64,000 bases of DNA from Mucilaginibacter endophyticus. GTDB lineage: Bacteria > Bacteroidota > Bacteroidia > Sphingobacteriales > Sphingobacteriaceae. The translations under genes were made by a program, and so were the position numbers. Below the pieces are notes generated by a model. That model did not search any database, had not been told where the DNA came from, and worked only from the letters and a program-made list of their open reading frames with translations. The stretch covers positions 1,319,288 to 1,383,287 of the forward strand of contig NZ_QPCG01000002.1 in the NCBI RefSeq assembly GCF_003351025.1. The letters run 5' to 3'. The stretch's first letter is position 1; every line of letters begins with the position of its first letter. This document shows, piece after piece, positions 7,937-16,228 of this stretch.

Positions 7937-9128
7937 AAAGATAAAACTGTTTGTTGATGCACACTCCTTTGATAAAGAATTTCAGGGCGCGCAAACTTTT
8001 ATACGTGAACTATATAATCACCTGCTGGCCGAGCGCCCGGACATAGATATTTATATCGGCGCGCGCGATACGGATAATATTCGCAAACTATTTCCGCTGT
8101 TACCGCCGCAAAACATACTGCCTTATAAAAACCGTGGTGTAAATATTTTGCGGTTTGTTTTTGATATCCCGGCATATATCAAAAAATATAGGTTTGATTT
8201 TGCTCACTTCCAATATATCAGCCCTAAAAAAATAGCAGGCTGCCAATATATTGTGACCATGCATGATATGCTTTTTAATGATTTCAGAAAGGATTTCCCA
8301 ATTCTGTTCAGCATACCACGCAACTATCTTTTTGGCCGGAGCATTAAAAGTGCGGATATAAAAACCACGGTATCTGACTATTCCAAAAGCCGTATTTGCG
8401 ATTATTATCAGATCCCTGCAGATGAAATGCACATCATCCAAAATGGGGTAAGCAATTCGCTGTTACAATATCAGGACTCAAAGCAAGAGGCTGAGGATTG
8501 GGTAGCAAAGAAATTCGGCATCAGGAATTTTATCCTATATACCAGCCGTATTGAGCCGCGTAAAAACCATCTTTTATTGCTTCAGAAATATTTAAGCCTG
8601 AAGTTATATGAAAAAGGTATCAGCCTGGTATTCATCGGTAAGGCATCAATATATACGCCGGGGCTAAACGAGCTCATCAAAAGCCTCAGTGCTAAGCAAA
8701 AGCAATTTTTCAGGTGGATACCACAGGCAGAGCAGGCTGATTTGGCAGCATTTTACCGCGCCTGCAGGTTGTTTGTATATCCCTCAAAAGCCGAAGGTTT
8801 CGGTATCCCGCCGCTTGAAGCGGCCATTTGCGGTGCACCAGTGTTGTGCTCGTCAGAAACAGCGATGAAGAACTTTAACTTCTTCGCGCCATATGCTTTC
8901 AATCCGGCCAATCAAGCCGACTTTGAGCAAAAACTGGCATTTGCTGTTGAGCAGCCACCCAGCTATGCCTTCACCAGCCGGGTGGCAGAGCACGTTGCTC
9001 ATCAGTACCACTGGGAAAAAAGCAGTATCATATTTTACAATTTATTACAAGCAAACTTTCATTGTCATGAAACTAAAAATAGCGATTTTAGGAACGCGGG
9101 GCATCCCGAACTACTATGGCGGGTTTGA
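7926..9128 (+). CDS. Glycosyltransferase family 4
   Basis: The 400-residue GT-B protein has a donor-binding half with YTSRIEPRKNH and the E-x7-E motif EGFGIPPLE (E290 to E298). AAGGAG at 7913-7918 supports the ATG at 7926. The last 20 residues are encoded in DNA that also encodes the start of the next gene (62-nt overlap), so its C-terminal tail is probably not conserved. It belongs to the polysaccharide operon starting at 5242. Confidence 0.92.
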   Translation: MAAKKIKLFVDAHSFDKEFQGAQTFIRELYNHLLAERPDIDIYIGARDTDNIRKLFPLLPPQNILPYKNRGVNILRFVFDIPAYIKKYRFDFAHFQYISPKKIAGCQYIVTMHDMLFNDFRKDFPILFSIPRNYLFGRSIKSADIKTTVSDYSKSRICDYYQIPADEMHIIQNGVSNSLLQYQDSKQEAEDWVAKKFGIRNFILYTSRIEPRKNHLLLLQKYLSLKLYEKGISLVFIGKASIYTPGLNELIKSLSAKQKQFFRWIPQAEQADLAAFYRACRLFVYPSKAEGFGIPPLEAAICGAPVLCSSETAMKNFNFFAPYAFNPANQADFEQKLAFAVEQPPSYAFTSRVAEHVAHQYHWEKSSIIFYNLLQANFHCHETKNSDFRNAGHPELLWRV

Positions 9129-10191
9129 GCATATTTCAGAATATGTATCGGCAGGTTTGGTAAAAAAGGGCCACTCGGTTACCGTTTATAATTCGCACAA
9201 TCACCCTTACAAAGCCAATAGCTGGAATGGCGTTAACATTGTACATTGTTACGATCCTGAATATCTTGTAGGTACTGCCGGGCAGTTTGCCTATGATTTT
9301 AACTGCCTTATGGATGCCCGCAAACGCAAGTTTGATGTGGTACTGCTTATGGGCTATACCAGTAGTTCGGTTTGGGGGCACCTTTATCCACCAAACAGTG
9401 TCATCATCACCAATATGGATGGCCTGGAATGGAAACGCTCCAAATACTCAAAACCAGTGCAAAAGTTTTTGAAGTATGCCGAAAAGCTGGCCGTAAAACA
9501 CAGCCAATATTATATTTCCGATTCAAGGGTGATCAGATCTTATCTTAAGGATAAGTATGAGGTTGAGAGCCGCTATATTCCCTATGGTGCCGATCTGTTT
9601 TCGGAACAGGAGCGTGAGCAATTTGATAAAAGCGAAGTGCTTAAGGAAGATTACTTTTTGCTGATGGCTCGCATGGAGCCGGAAAACAACATTGAAACAA
9701 TTTTGGAGGGTTTTAATAGCAGTTCGTCAAAGAAGAGCTTTATGGTTTTGGGCGATACCAGTAACCGTTTTGGCAAATTCATTACTCATCGCTTTAAAAA
9801 CGACGACCGGATCCAGTTTAAAGGGGCCAATTTTGATAACTCCGTGGTACGCGCACTACAGAATAACAGTTACCTGTATTTCCACGGGCATAGCGTAGGT
9901 GGCACTAATCCTTCTTTGCTTGAAGCCATGGCCAGTGAAGCGCTCATAGCCGCACATAATAACCCTTTCAACAAAGCAGTACTCAACTCAGATGCTTTTT
10001 ATTTTGATAACGCGAATGAGGTTCGGCACCTGGTTGAAAACGTGCAGCGAAAGGATACTGAACGCGAAATGGTAAAGAATAACCTTCACAAAATTCAATA
10101 CCAGTTTAACTGGGAAATGGTGATCAACGACTACGAAGATTTTATACTGGAATGCTACCGCAATCAACATGAAAAACCTGCTAAAGCCTGA
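9067..10191 (+). CDS. DUF1972-type glycosyltransferase (rhamnosyltransferase-like)
   Basis: The N-terminus MKLKIAILGTRGIPNYYGGFE is typical of the DUF1972 family, found at the front of GT4-like rhamnosyltransferases. The open frame extends upstream to 8893, but the conserved start is the ATG at 9067, giving 374 residues. The C-terminal half has LLMARMEPENN and GTNPSLLEAMA, the donor-site region. It overlaps the previous gene by 62 nt and the following ligase-like gene by 23 nt. Rhamnose as donor is family analogy only. Confidence 0.9.
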   Translation: MKLKIAILGTRGIPNYYGGFEHISEYVSAGLVKKGHSVTVYNSHNHPYKANSWNGVNIVHCYDPEYLVGTAGQFAYDFNCLMDARKRKFDVVLLMGYTSSSVWGHLYPPNSVIITNMDGLEWKRSKYSKPVQKFLKYAEKLAVKHSQYYISDSRVIRSYLKDKYEVESRYIPYGADLFSEQEREQFDKSEVLKEDYFLLMARMEPENNIETILEGFNSSSSKKSFMVLGDTSNRFGKFITHRFKNDDRIQFKGANFDNSVVRALQNNSYLYFHGHSVGGTNPSLLEAMASEALIAAHNNPFNKAVLNSDAFYFDNANEVRHLVENVQRKDTEREMVKNNLHKIQYQFNWEMVINDYEDFILECYRNQHEKPAKA

Positions 10192-11434
10192 TGATACGCT
10201 GAATAACAGGATCAGCTATTACTTGCTGATGTTGCTGCTGCTGAGCCTGCCGTTCAATATGTTTTATAGTCACCTGTTGTTAATTGGCCTGGCACTGCAT
10301 ACTATTATACAAATCCGTAAAACCACGATAAAGCCATTATTAACAAGCGTAAACTTTGCTTTGGCTGCTGTTTTCTTAGTGACACTGATCAGCACCATTT
10401 ACAGCACCAATAAGCCGCAGGCTTTTACAGAGGTTGGCAGACAGGTTACCATTTTGCTTATCCCACTGATATTTTGCTTTAATCCGCTCGATATAAAAAA
10501 GTACCGGAACAACCTGTTACTAATATTTTCGGTAGGATGTACGGTTACCGTCGCCTATCTCTTTTTGCAGGCGTTGATTACCGTAAGGTATTATCATTTA
10601 CCCTTAAAGGCTTTGGTATCCCCGGCCTTTACTAACCATAACTTCTCTGAACCTTTGGAGATCCACGCTACTTTTTTTTCCATGCAGATAGCCATTGCAT
10701 TGGTATATCTTTTGTATGTTTTTATAAAGGAGAATTCTCCGAAGCTTAAGGTATTTTATTTGCTGTGCAGTTGCTTGCTGGCAGCGGGCATTATCCAGCT
10801 CAGCTCAAAATCAATATTTGCAGGGATAGTGATTATCCTGACAGTGGTTATACCATGGTTTATGCTGAGGGGAAGGATACGCTTAAAATATGTAACCATA
10901 GTTACATCATTATTGATTGTAGTGATAGCGGGGATTTTTGCCACGCGTGCCTTTCGTGAAAGATACGTGACCGAGCTCAGGAAAGACCTCAGCAAATCTG
11001 CCGGTGCCCAGCTTACCGACCCGAGGCTGGCGCGTTGGAGTGTTGCTATTGTTGTAGGTGCCCAATCGCCGGTTATAGGTCATGGGGCAGGTACCGAGAT
11101 TGGTTTACTTAAAGATCCTTTTTTTGATCACCAGTTTTACAGGTCGTATCTCGCTGGGTTAAATTCGCATAACCAGTTCATCAGTTTCTTCATTAAATCG
11201 GGAATTACAGGCTTGCTGGTTTATCTTTTTGTATTGGTATTAGGTATAAGGACAGCCATTGCAAAACGCGACCTGTTACTAATGGCTTTTATGGTTATCG
11301 TGGGCACCGTTTCCTTGTCCGAAAACTTTTTAGATGTAGATAAGGGAATCTTTTTTTACAGCGTATTTTTCTCATTATTAATATTTTCCGCAAGTATTCA
11401 ACCAACTAAAAATCAAGCGAAAAATATTGTGTAA
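10169..11434 (+). CDS. O-antigen ligase/polymerase family membrane protein
   Basis: The 421-residue protein has about ten membrane helices and a periplasmic loop near residues 290-330 with GHGAGTEIG and NSHNQF, the pattern of the Wzy_C/WaaL family (the His in the loop is a known functional position). It closes the operon begun at 5242 and overlaps the preceding transferase gene by 23 nt. Two ligase-like proteins in one operon suggest one polymerase and one that attaches the chain to a carrier, but sequence cannot assign which is which. Confidence 0.87.
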   Translation: MKNLLKPDDTLNNRISYYLLMLLLLSLPFNMFYSHLLLIGLALHTIIQIRKTTIKPLLTSVNFALAAVFLVTLISTIYSTNKPQAFTEVGRQVTILLIPLIFCFNPLDIKKYRNNLLLIFSVGCTVTVAYLFLQALITVRYYHLPLKALVSPAFTNHNFSEPLEIHATFFSMQIAIALVYLLYVFIKENSPKLKVFYLLCSCLLAAGIIQLSSKSIFAGIVIILTVVIPWFMLRGRIRLKYVTIVTSLLIVVIAGIFATRAFRERYVTELRKDLSKSAGAQLTDPRLARWSVAIVVGAQSPVIGHGAGTEIGLLKDPFFDHQFYRSYLAGLNSHNQFISFFIKSGITGLLVYLFVLVLGIRTAIAKRDLLLMAFMVIVGTVSLSENFLDVDKGIFFYSVFFSLLIFSASIQPTKNQAKNIV

Positions 11435-11447
11435 CTACTTTGTTAAC

Positions 11448-11474
11448 AGGCAACCATAGCCGCAAACGGTACGT
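11448..11474 (+). promoter_or_regulatory. Putative ECF promoter of the nucleotidyltransferase gene (site 5)
   Basis: AGGCAACC at 11448-11455, 16 nt, then CGT at 11472-11474. It lies only 22 nt before the GTG at 11496, which supports that start over any downstream ATG. Confidence 0.65.
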
Positions 11475-11495
11475 CATCATTATATATACAAAGAC

Positions 11496-12458
11496 GTGAA
11501 AAGTATAGCCACCTTAATTGAACAAAACAATAAACGCTTGCTGAATACCCGGAACAATATCTTAGCTACCCTTGCCTATTTTGACATGTGGGATTATCCG
11601 CTAACCTACGGCGAAATATTCCTGTTCCTGGAAAATAAGTATGGGCAGCATGATTTTACCGAAGCACTTGATCAACTGGTAGCAGATAAGCTGGTATTTC
11701 ATTTCGACAGGTTTTATTCGCTCAAAAACGATTACATGGTTTCAATAAAGCGTAATAAGATGAATAAGAAAGCCGCTGAACTAATCAATAAGGCTAAAGA
11801 GGTTGGCGCTTTCCTGATCAAATTCCCATATGTACGTGGCGTAGGTATTTCAGGTTCATTATCCAAGAACTGCGCCGACGAAAACTCGGACATTGATTTT
11901 TTTATTATTACCGAACGCAATAGGCTTTGGCTTGCACGTACCTTCATGCACATGTTCAAAAAACTTACCTTTTTGGTTGGTAAACAACACAATTACTGCA
12001 TGAATTATTATATTGACGAAGCCCGGCTGCAGATAGTTGAAAAAAACATTTATACAGCTATTGAGGTAGCCACGATTATCCCGCTTGAAGGAGATATCAC
12101 CTTTGAGAATTTTTACAAGGCAAACTCCTGGATGCATGATTTTTTGCCTAACAAGTGTATGCGCCTTGCCACCGCAAAACCATTAAAAAAAACATGGTAC
12201 AAAGTTTTTGCCGAAAAAATGCTCGACAATTCCTTTGGTAGCTGGCTTGATAATCTATTAATGGAAATTACCGCAGGCCGCTGGAATAAGAAAACCGAAA
12301 TGAAGAAACTAAATATGCGGGGCGCAGTAATGAGCATGGCTGCAAGCAAACATTTCGCCAAACCAGCTCCCGAAAATTTTCAGGTTAAATTAATAGAACG
12401 GTACCGGACTAAGGTTTGTATGTTATTACAGCAATCTGAAGAACGGGTTGCGCAGTAA
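11496..12458 (+). CDS. Nucleotidyltransferase-domain protein with N-terminal winged-helix-like region
   Basis: The 320-residue protein starts at GTG. Residues 20-80 look like a winged helix (LAYFDMWDYPLTYGEIF). Residues 115-140 hold the polymerase-beta-type nucleotidyltransferase motif GS at 120-121 followed by DID (D132, D134), enough for metal binding. The C-terminal 130 residues are not recognised. Such proteins transfer a nucleotide to a protein or small molecule. The target here is unknown. It has its own copy of the shared ECF element, so it is expected to be co-expressed with the glycan and radical SAM genes. Confidence 0.75.
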   Translation: MKSIATLIEQNNKRLLNTRNNILATLAYFDMWDYPLTYGEIFLFLENKYGQHDFTEALDQLVADKLVFHFDRFYSLKNDYMVSIKRNKMNKKAAELINKAKEVGAFLIKFPYVRGVGISGSLSKNCADENSDIDFFIITERNRLWLARTFMHMFKKLTFLVGKQHNYCMNYYIDEARLQIVEKNIYTAIEVATIIPLEGDITFENFYKANSWMHDFLPNKCMRLATAKPLKKTWYKVFAEKMLDNSFGSWLDNLLMEITAGRWNKKTEMKKLNMRGAVMSMAASKHFAKPAPENFQVKLIERYRTKVCMLLQQSEERVAQ

Positions 12459-12750
12459 TGCTAAACCCAGAAGCCTCCTGAAAGTGTAATGATAAAAAAC
12501 GCGCCTCTCGCCCTCAGTGGAAAAATGAGTTATGCAAAGGCTAAATGACATCAGTTGTAGAGTGGCTGTCATCCTGAGTGATTTAAATCCGTTGGCCTGT
12601 GAAGGAGAAATGACAAAAGTAGGGGCCGTCACCCTGAGCCTGTCGAAGGGTCGCGCGCAGAGGCCCTACACACCATGCTTCGACTGGCTCAGCATGACAC
12701 CCGTTTTGAAACTTGTCAAGATGATTTAATTCGTTAATGAGGGCACGCCT
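12459..12750. other. Convergent intergenic region
   Basis: It lies between the 3' ends of the nucleotidyltransferase and methyltransferase genes. It contains the REP-like palindrome at 12628-12698 and a related half sequence (TGTCATCCTGAGTGA) near 12568. No small gene is convincing, and no separate terminator was identified. Confidence 0.6.
12628..12698. repeat. REP-like palindromic repeat (CCTGAGCCTGTCGAAG type)
   Basis: The left arm at 12628-12648 (GTCACCCTGAGCCTGTCGAAG is split here: GTCACCCTGAGC, CTGTCGAAG) and the right arm at 12678-12698 (CTTCGACTGGCTCAGCATGAC, likewise complementary) pair over 21 positions with three mismatches around a 29-nt centre. This motif is a familiar dispersed intergenic repeat in Bacteroidota. 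Here it sits between two convergent genes and may end transcription of both. Confidence 0.75.
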
Positions 12751-13572
12751 TTACTTCTTCCTCAACGAAATAATATAATAATCCCCGATATATTTAAACG
12801 GCCAGGTAGTTTTTAACCTGTCTTCCCAGGCTGTCAGTATTTTATAAACACGTGGATGCTTTTCGGCAAAACCCTCAATATATGATGGTGGCACTATGGT
12901 ACATAACCCTTCAATACTTAATACTTCAAAATCCTGTTTTAAGCGTTTTTTGATGTATGACGGATTGTAGTAGAAACAGTCAAAGTAAACACCTTCAACA
13001 TGGGCCTTACGGCCTTTGCTGCTAAAAAAACGACGAAAAGCAGTTTTGAACTTCCCTTTAAATACCAGCAAAGTTTCCCAAAGGCAAAACTTGGGCAATA
13101 TTACAAGAGTGACCATACCGCCCGGATTTAATAACTCGCCAAATGAACGTAGTACTTTATCCAGTTCGCCGGTACAATTGAGGCCTGCAAAGTTGGAGAA
13201 GATCAGATCATAAGGGCCCTTATTAACAAGCTGTTCGAGCTGGGTAAATGAGCAAAGCTCATTACTTACCAATTGCTGTACGCCATGCCTTAATACCTTT
13301 TCCCGTAGTTGCTGCTGCATCCCTTTTGAAATATCGGTAGCGTGAACCTTAAAATCTTTTTTTGCAAAAAACAGGGCATCTTCGCCGGTACCGCTGTTCA
13401 GTTCCAGGATACTGCCTCCGGGCTTAAGATATTGCAGAATATGGTTGCGTACCCGCTTGCGTTTATAACCAATGATGGTATCTCCTGAATACAGCTCATC
13501 AAAAATTACCGACTGGTTACTGAACGCCGCTTCGGCAAATTGTTCATTTACATGTGTTGCAGTTCCGGTCAT
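12751..13572 (-). CDS. Class I SAM-dependent methyltransferase
   Basis: The 273-residue protein has the Rossmann motif I ILELNSGTGEDA at residues 55-66, motif II VHATDIS, and a post-motif LLNPGGMVTLVIL. The substrate cannot be inferred. Its ATG overlaps the stop of the upstream B12-type radical SAM gene by 4 nt, and it is the last gene of the minus-strand run that starts at 17731. It may act on the same intermediate as the radical SAM enzymes. Confidence 0.87.
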   Translation of the reverse strand: MTGTATHVNEQFAEAAFSNQSVIFDELYSGDTIIGYKRKRVRNHILQYLKPGGSILELNSGTGEDALFFAKKDFKVHATDISKGMQQQLREKVLRHGVQQLVSNELCSFTQLEQLVNKGPYDLIFSNFAGLNCTGELDKVLRSFGELLNPGGMVTLVILPKFCLWETLLVFKGKFKTAFRRFFSSKGRKAHVEGVYFDCFYYNPSYIKKRLKQDFEVLSIEGLCTIVPPSYIEGFAEKHPRVYKILTAWEDRLKTTWPFKYIGDYYIISLRKK

Positions 13573-15032
13573 ATCGCTTTTTCAAATTTCTCCAGCTTTA
13601 GCTTTTCAAAGTAAGTAAGCGGGGCGTAATAAAATACCGATAACGCTTTCTTTATACCGTTTGCAGAAATCCCGAACGGATCTTTCAGCAATTTTTGCAA
13701 GCTGTTTTGAGCCAAATGTTTGTGATAGTTACGGTGCACGTATTTATGCAGTTGCTTGTAGTAATAAGCAGGATAAGTGTTCTTGAACATCAAGGCCATC
13801 TCGTCAGAATCTGTCCAGTTGGTTTTCTTTTTAAGCTCGGCTTTAACACGTTCATAAAAACCGGTACCAGGTAAGGGATATGATACCGATATACCTATCT
13901 CATACGGCAGCAATTGATTGATCATATCTATGGTCAGCGTAATATCGTCGCGCGTTTCTTCTGGATAACCAAACTGGATAAAGAACGAGTGCTTGATGCC
14001 ATGCGCTTTCATGAGGTGCGTAGCAGTGTGGATCTGATCTATAGTGATGCCTTTATCCATAGCATCGAGTACTTTTTGCGATCCGCTTTCGGCCCCTATC
14101 CATACATTTTCACAACCGGCAGCGGCCAGTGCCACCACAGCTTCCTCTTCAACCAGCAAATCGGCCCGCGACTGGATCTTGAAGCGGATCCGGATCCCTT
14201 CCTGCCCCAACAATTTGGCAAACTCCTGCACCCAACCGGGTTTCAGTCCGAAAATATCATCGCAAAACCAGATATGATCCATGCCATACCTTTCCTTCAG
14301 CATTTTAATCTCGTTCACAATATACTGCGGACTATGCGAATTGTACCTGTTACCATAGATAGGTTTGGCGCACCAGTTACACTTGAACGGGCAACCACGG
14401 GTAGTCACCACATTAATTGAAAAATAGCCGGCATTTTTTAACCACATCTCCCGGTAAGTATCCATGTTCACCAAATCCCAGGCGGGTATTGCTAAGGTGT
14501 CCAGCTCTTTCATTACTGAACGGCCGGGAGTTTTAATGATTTCGCTGCCGTTCATATAGGCTAAGCCTTTAATACCGAAATGATCGGTATTGCCGCCTTT
14601 AATATGCTCTGTAAGTTCAATTAGCGTTTGTTCCGCCTCGCCCAGGATAACAAAATCAGCCCCCTCTGCAAGATAGGCCGCGTACCTATCGGTCGAATCG
14701 GAACTTGAAACAATTACCGTGCATCCTCTTTCCTTTGCCAGCTTTGCCATTCTAAAAGCAGCCTCGCGCATGTTGGTCAGGCACATTTTGGTGAGGTAAT
14801 TGAACCCATCGTCATAAATCACAAAAAAACTGGGTTTACTCAGTTCAATGGCCGGTATTACTTCATCGGGGTTGCTCACAAACATGGTATCAAACAGGCT
14901 TACGTTATAACCTCGTTCGCGCATTAAAGCAGCAGCATATATGGTTCCCAGCGGTGCATAAGGCTGCCCTATACCCCATTGCTTGGGATCAAACCGTAAA
15001 AAGTAAGAATGTGTAAACAGTATATTGTTCAT
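13569..15032 (-). CDS. B12-binding-domain radical SAM protein
   Basis: The 487-residue enzyme has an N-terminal B12-binding-like fold (about 1-160) and a radical SAM core with the 4Fe-4S motif C214-x3-C218-x2-C221 (GCPFKCNWC). The DxHxxG cobalamin motif is not visible, as in many members of this class. Family members methylate unreactive carbons or build rings, as in BchE and hopanoid or fosfomycin-type enzymes. The acceptor is unknown. It is coupled to the methyltransferase gene and separated from the next upstream gene by a structured repeat. Confidence 0.9.
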   Translation of the reverse strand: MNNILFTHSYFLRFDPKQWGIGQPYAPLGTIYAAALMRERGYNVSLFDTMFVSNPDEVIPAIELSKPSFFVIYDDGFNYLTKMCLTNMREAAFRMAKLAKERGCTVIVSSSDSTDRYAAYLAEGADFVILGEAEQTLIELTEHIKGGNTDHFGIKGLAYMNGSEIIKTPGRSVMKELDTLAIPAWDLVNMDTYREMWLKNAGYFSINVVTTRGCPFKCNWCAKPIYGNRYNSHSPQYIVNEIKMLKERYGMDHIWFCDDIFGLKPGWVQEFAKLLGQEGIRIRFKIQSRADLLVEEEAVVALAAAGCENVWIGAESGSQKVLDAMDKGITIDQIHTATHLMKAHGIKHSFFIQFGYPEETRDDITLTIDMINQLLPYEIGISVSYPLPGTGFYERVKAELKKKTNWTDSDEMALMFKNTYPAYYYKQLHKYVHRNYHKHLAQNSLQKLLKDPFGISANGIKKALSVFYYAPLTYFEKLKLEKFEKAI

Positions 15033-15065
15033 ACGTTTTTAAGCCCGTTTCTAAATTTCGTCTTT

Positions 15066-15151
15066 GCAAGTTCAAGCGTCCACGCTTACTATGAACCGGG
15101 AGCGTGGAGGCTCCTACTTTGAATAATTCAAGCGTAGACGCTTGAACTTGC
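15066..15151. repeat. Palindromic element containing three small hairpins
   Basis: Outer arms at 15066-15087 and 15130-15151 are inverted copies with 21 of 22 positions matching. Inside them are small hairpins: AAGCGT-CC-ACGCTT at 15074-15087, GGAGC with GCTCC at 15099-15114, and AAGCGT-AG-ACGCTT at 15130-15143. A 10-nt sequence TACGTTTTTA occurs on both sides (15032-15041 and 15152-15161). It lies between two radical SAM genes. Confidence 0.8.
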
Positions 15152-15172
15152 TACGTTTTTATCTTTTCTATA

Positions 15173-16225
15173 CTAATCTAACTTCGCCAAAGGCGATAAA
15201 TTAAGCGAGCACACGCATTTAACACAGGTAGGATTATTAGCCATATCCAGTGTTTTACGAAAGTTGATCGCTTCGTTACTATTCAAAATATCCTCCAACT
15301 TATTATCCCTGATGTTGCCTATCGCCTCATGAAAAAAACAAGGGCGCACTTCGCCGTCGGCCTCAATAACTGCAGATACCCAAGGCGCATTGCACTTTTT
15401 AAACGGGAATGCATTATGGCCGTAAAAAGCCGCGTAATAGCCATAAATATCCTGGATCTTAGCCGGCGACTCGGCAATGAACCTGTTGGTAAAATCAGCT
15501 TTGTTTGCAAGTACCTGATTGGTTATTTCCTGAAACTCGGCGAGTTCATTTTCCGTAGGTAAGATTTCATGCTGCCGGGGTTCGGCCCAGGCAGTTTGAC
15601 GGTTGAATGCGTGGCTGCTCACATCGGCAGGCAAAAAGCTTACCTGGTCAATACCCATTTGCCTTGCAGCTTCAATAATAGCGGGCCAGTTCCTGTAATT
15701 TAACCGGTGGATCACCGTACGCGCTGTAATGCGATATTTTGGCTCGATAGATTTGATGTACTCCACCCCTTCCCGCAACTTATTGAACGCCCCCGGAACA
15801 TTACGGATGGCATCATGCAAAGGCTCGTCGCCATCTAAAGAAACAATAAGATCATCAACCCATTTTAAGATATTGTCTGCGTTTTTTTTAATAGACAGGC
15901 CTGTTGATAGTAGCGTAACCTTGATCTTTTCGGCGTGCAAGATTTCACATAGCCTGAAAAAATTGGTATTCAGCAAAGCCTCTCCTCCCGACATCAACAC
16001 TTGTCTGGTGCCGAATTTCCGTAAAGCACCCAACAGGTCTGTTACATCGGCTTCAGTAAGTTGTTTCAGGTTTTTATTATCCTTCCAGATATCGCACATT
16101 ACACAACGGCAATTACAGGCGCTGTGCGGCATCAGTATTACGATGGGCAACGCGGCTATGCGATGCGTTTGCAGGGTGCGGAAACGCTGAAAGGTATGAT
16201 ATAACGATTGGCCAGTCATCTGCAT
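15173..16225 (-). CDS. Radical SAM protein with SPASM-like C-terminus
   Basis: The 350-residue enzyme has the radical SAM cluster motif C37-x3-C41-x2-C44. Its C-terminus carries further cysteines in the SPASM pattern: one before APWVSAVIEADGEVRPCFF, then CVKCVC near residues 336-341. SPASM enzymes hold extra iron-sulfur clusters and often modify peptides or sugars. No precursor peptide gene was found nearby, so a glycan or small-molecule substrate fits the context better. It follows the B12-type gene at 16229 by 3 nt. Confidence 0.88.
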   Translation of the reverse strand: MQMTGQSLYHTFQRFRTLQTHRIAALPIVILMPHSACNCRCVMCDIWKDNKNLKQLTEADVTDLLGALRKFGTRQVLMSGGEALLNTNFFRLCEILHAEKIKVTLLSTGLSIKKNADNILKWVDDLIVSLDGDEPLHDAIRNVPGAFNKLREGVEYIKSIEPKYRITARTVIHRLNYRNWPAIIEAARQMGIDQVSFLPADVSSHAFNRQTAWAEPRQHEILPTENELAEFQEITNQVLANKADFTNRFIAESPAKIQDIYGYYAAFYGHNAFPFKKCNAPWVSAVIEADGEVRPCFFHEAIGNIRDNKLEDILNSNEAINFRKTLDMANNPTCVKCVCSLNLSPLAKLD

Positions 16226-16228
16226 AAA

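Noticed and set aside
8893..9066. N-terminal extension of the DUF1972 transferase to 8893
   Set aside because: The extension overlaps the previous transferase gene in another frame, and the conserved family start is the ATG at 9067.
14390..14415. GGCAACC inside the B12-type radical SAM gene (plus strand)
   Set aside because: The downstream triplet is TTA and the site is antisense inside a gene.
13914..14420. A 168-residue open frame on the plus strand opposite the B12-type radical SAM gene
   Set aside because: It is antisense to a gene with clear cluster motifs, has no recognisable domain, and is best explained by codon bias of the real gene.
15032..15161. Target-site duplication around the palindromic element
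   Set aside because: The right TACGTTTTTA touches the arm but the left copy is 24 nt away from it, so insertion by a standard transposition event is not shown.
15729..16190. A 153-residue open frame antisense to the SPASM radical SAM gene
   Set aside because: Same reason: the opposite strand has the cysteine motifs and the expected length, and the antisense product looks low in real motifs.
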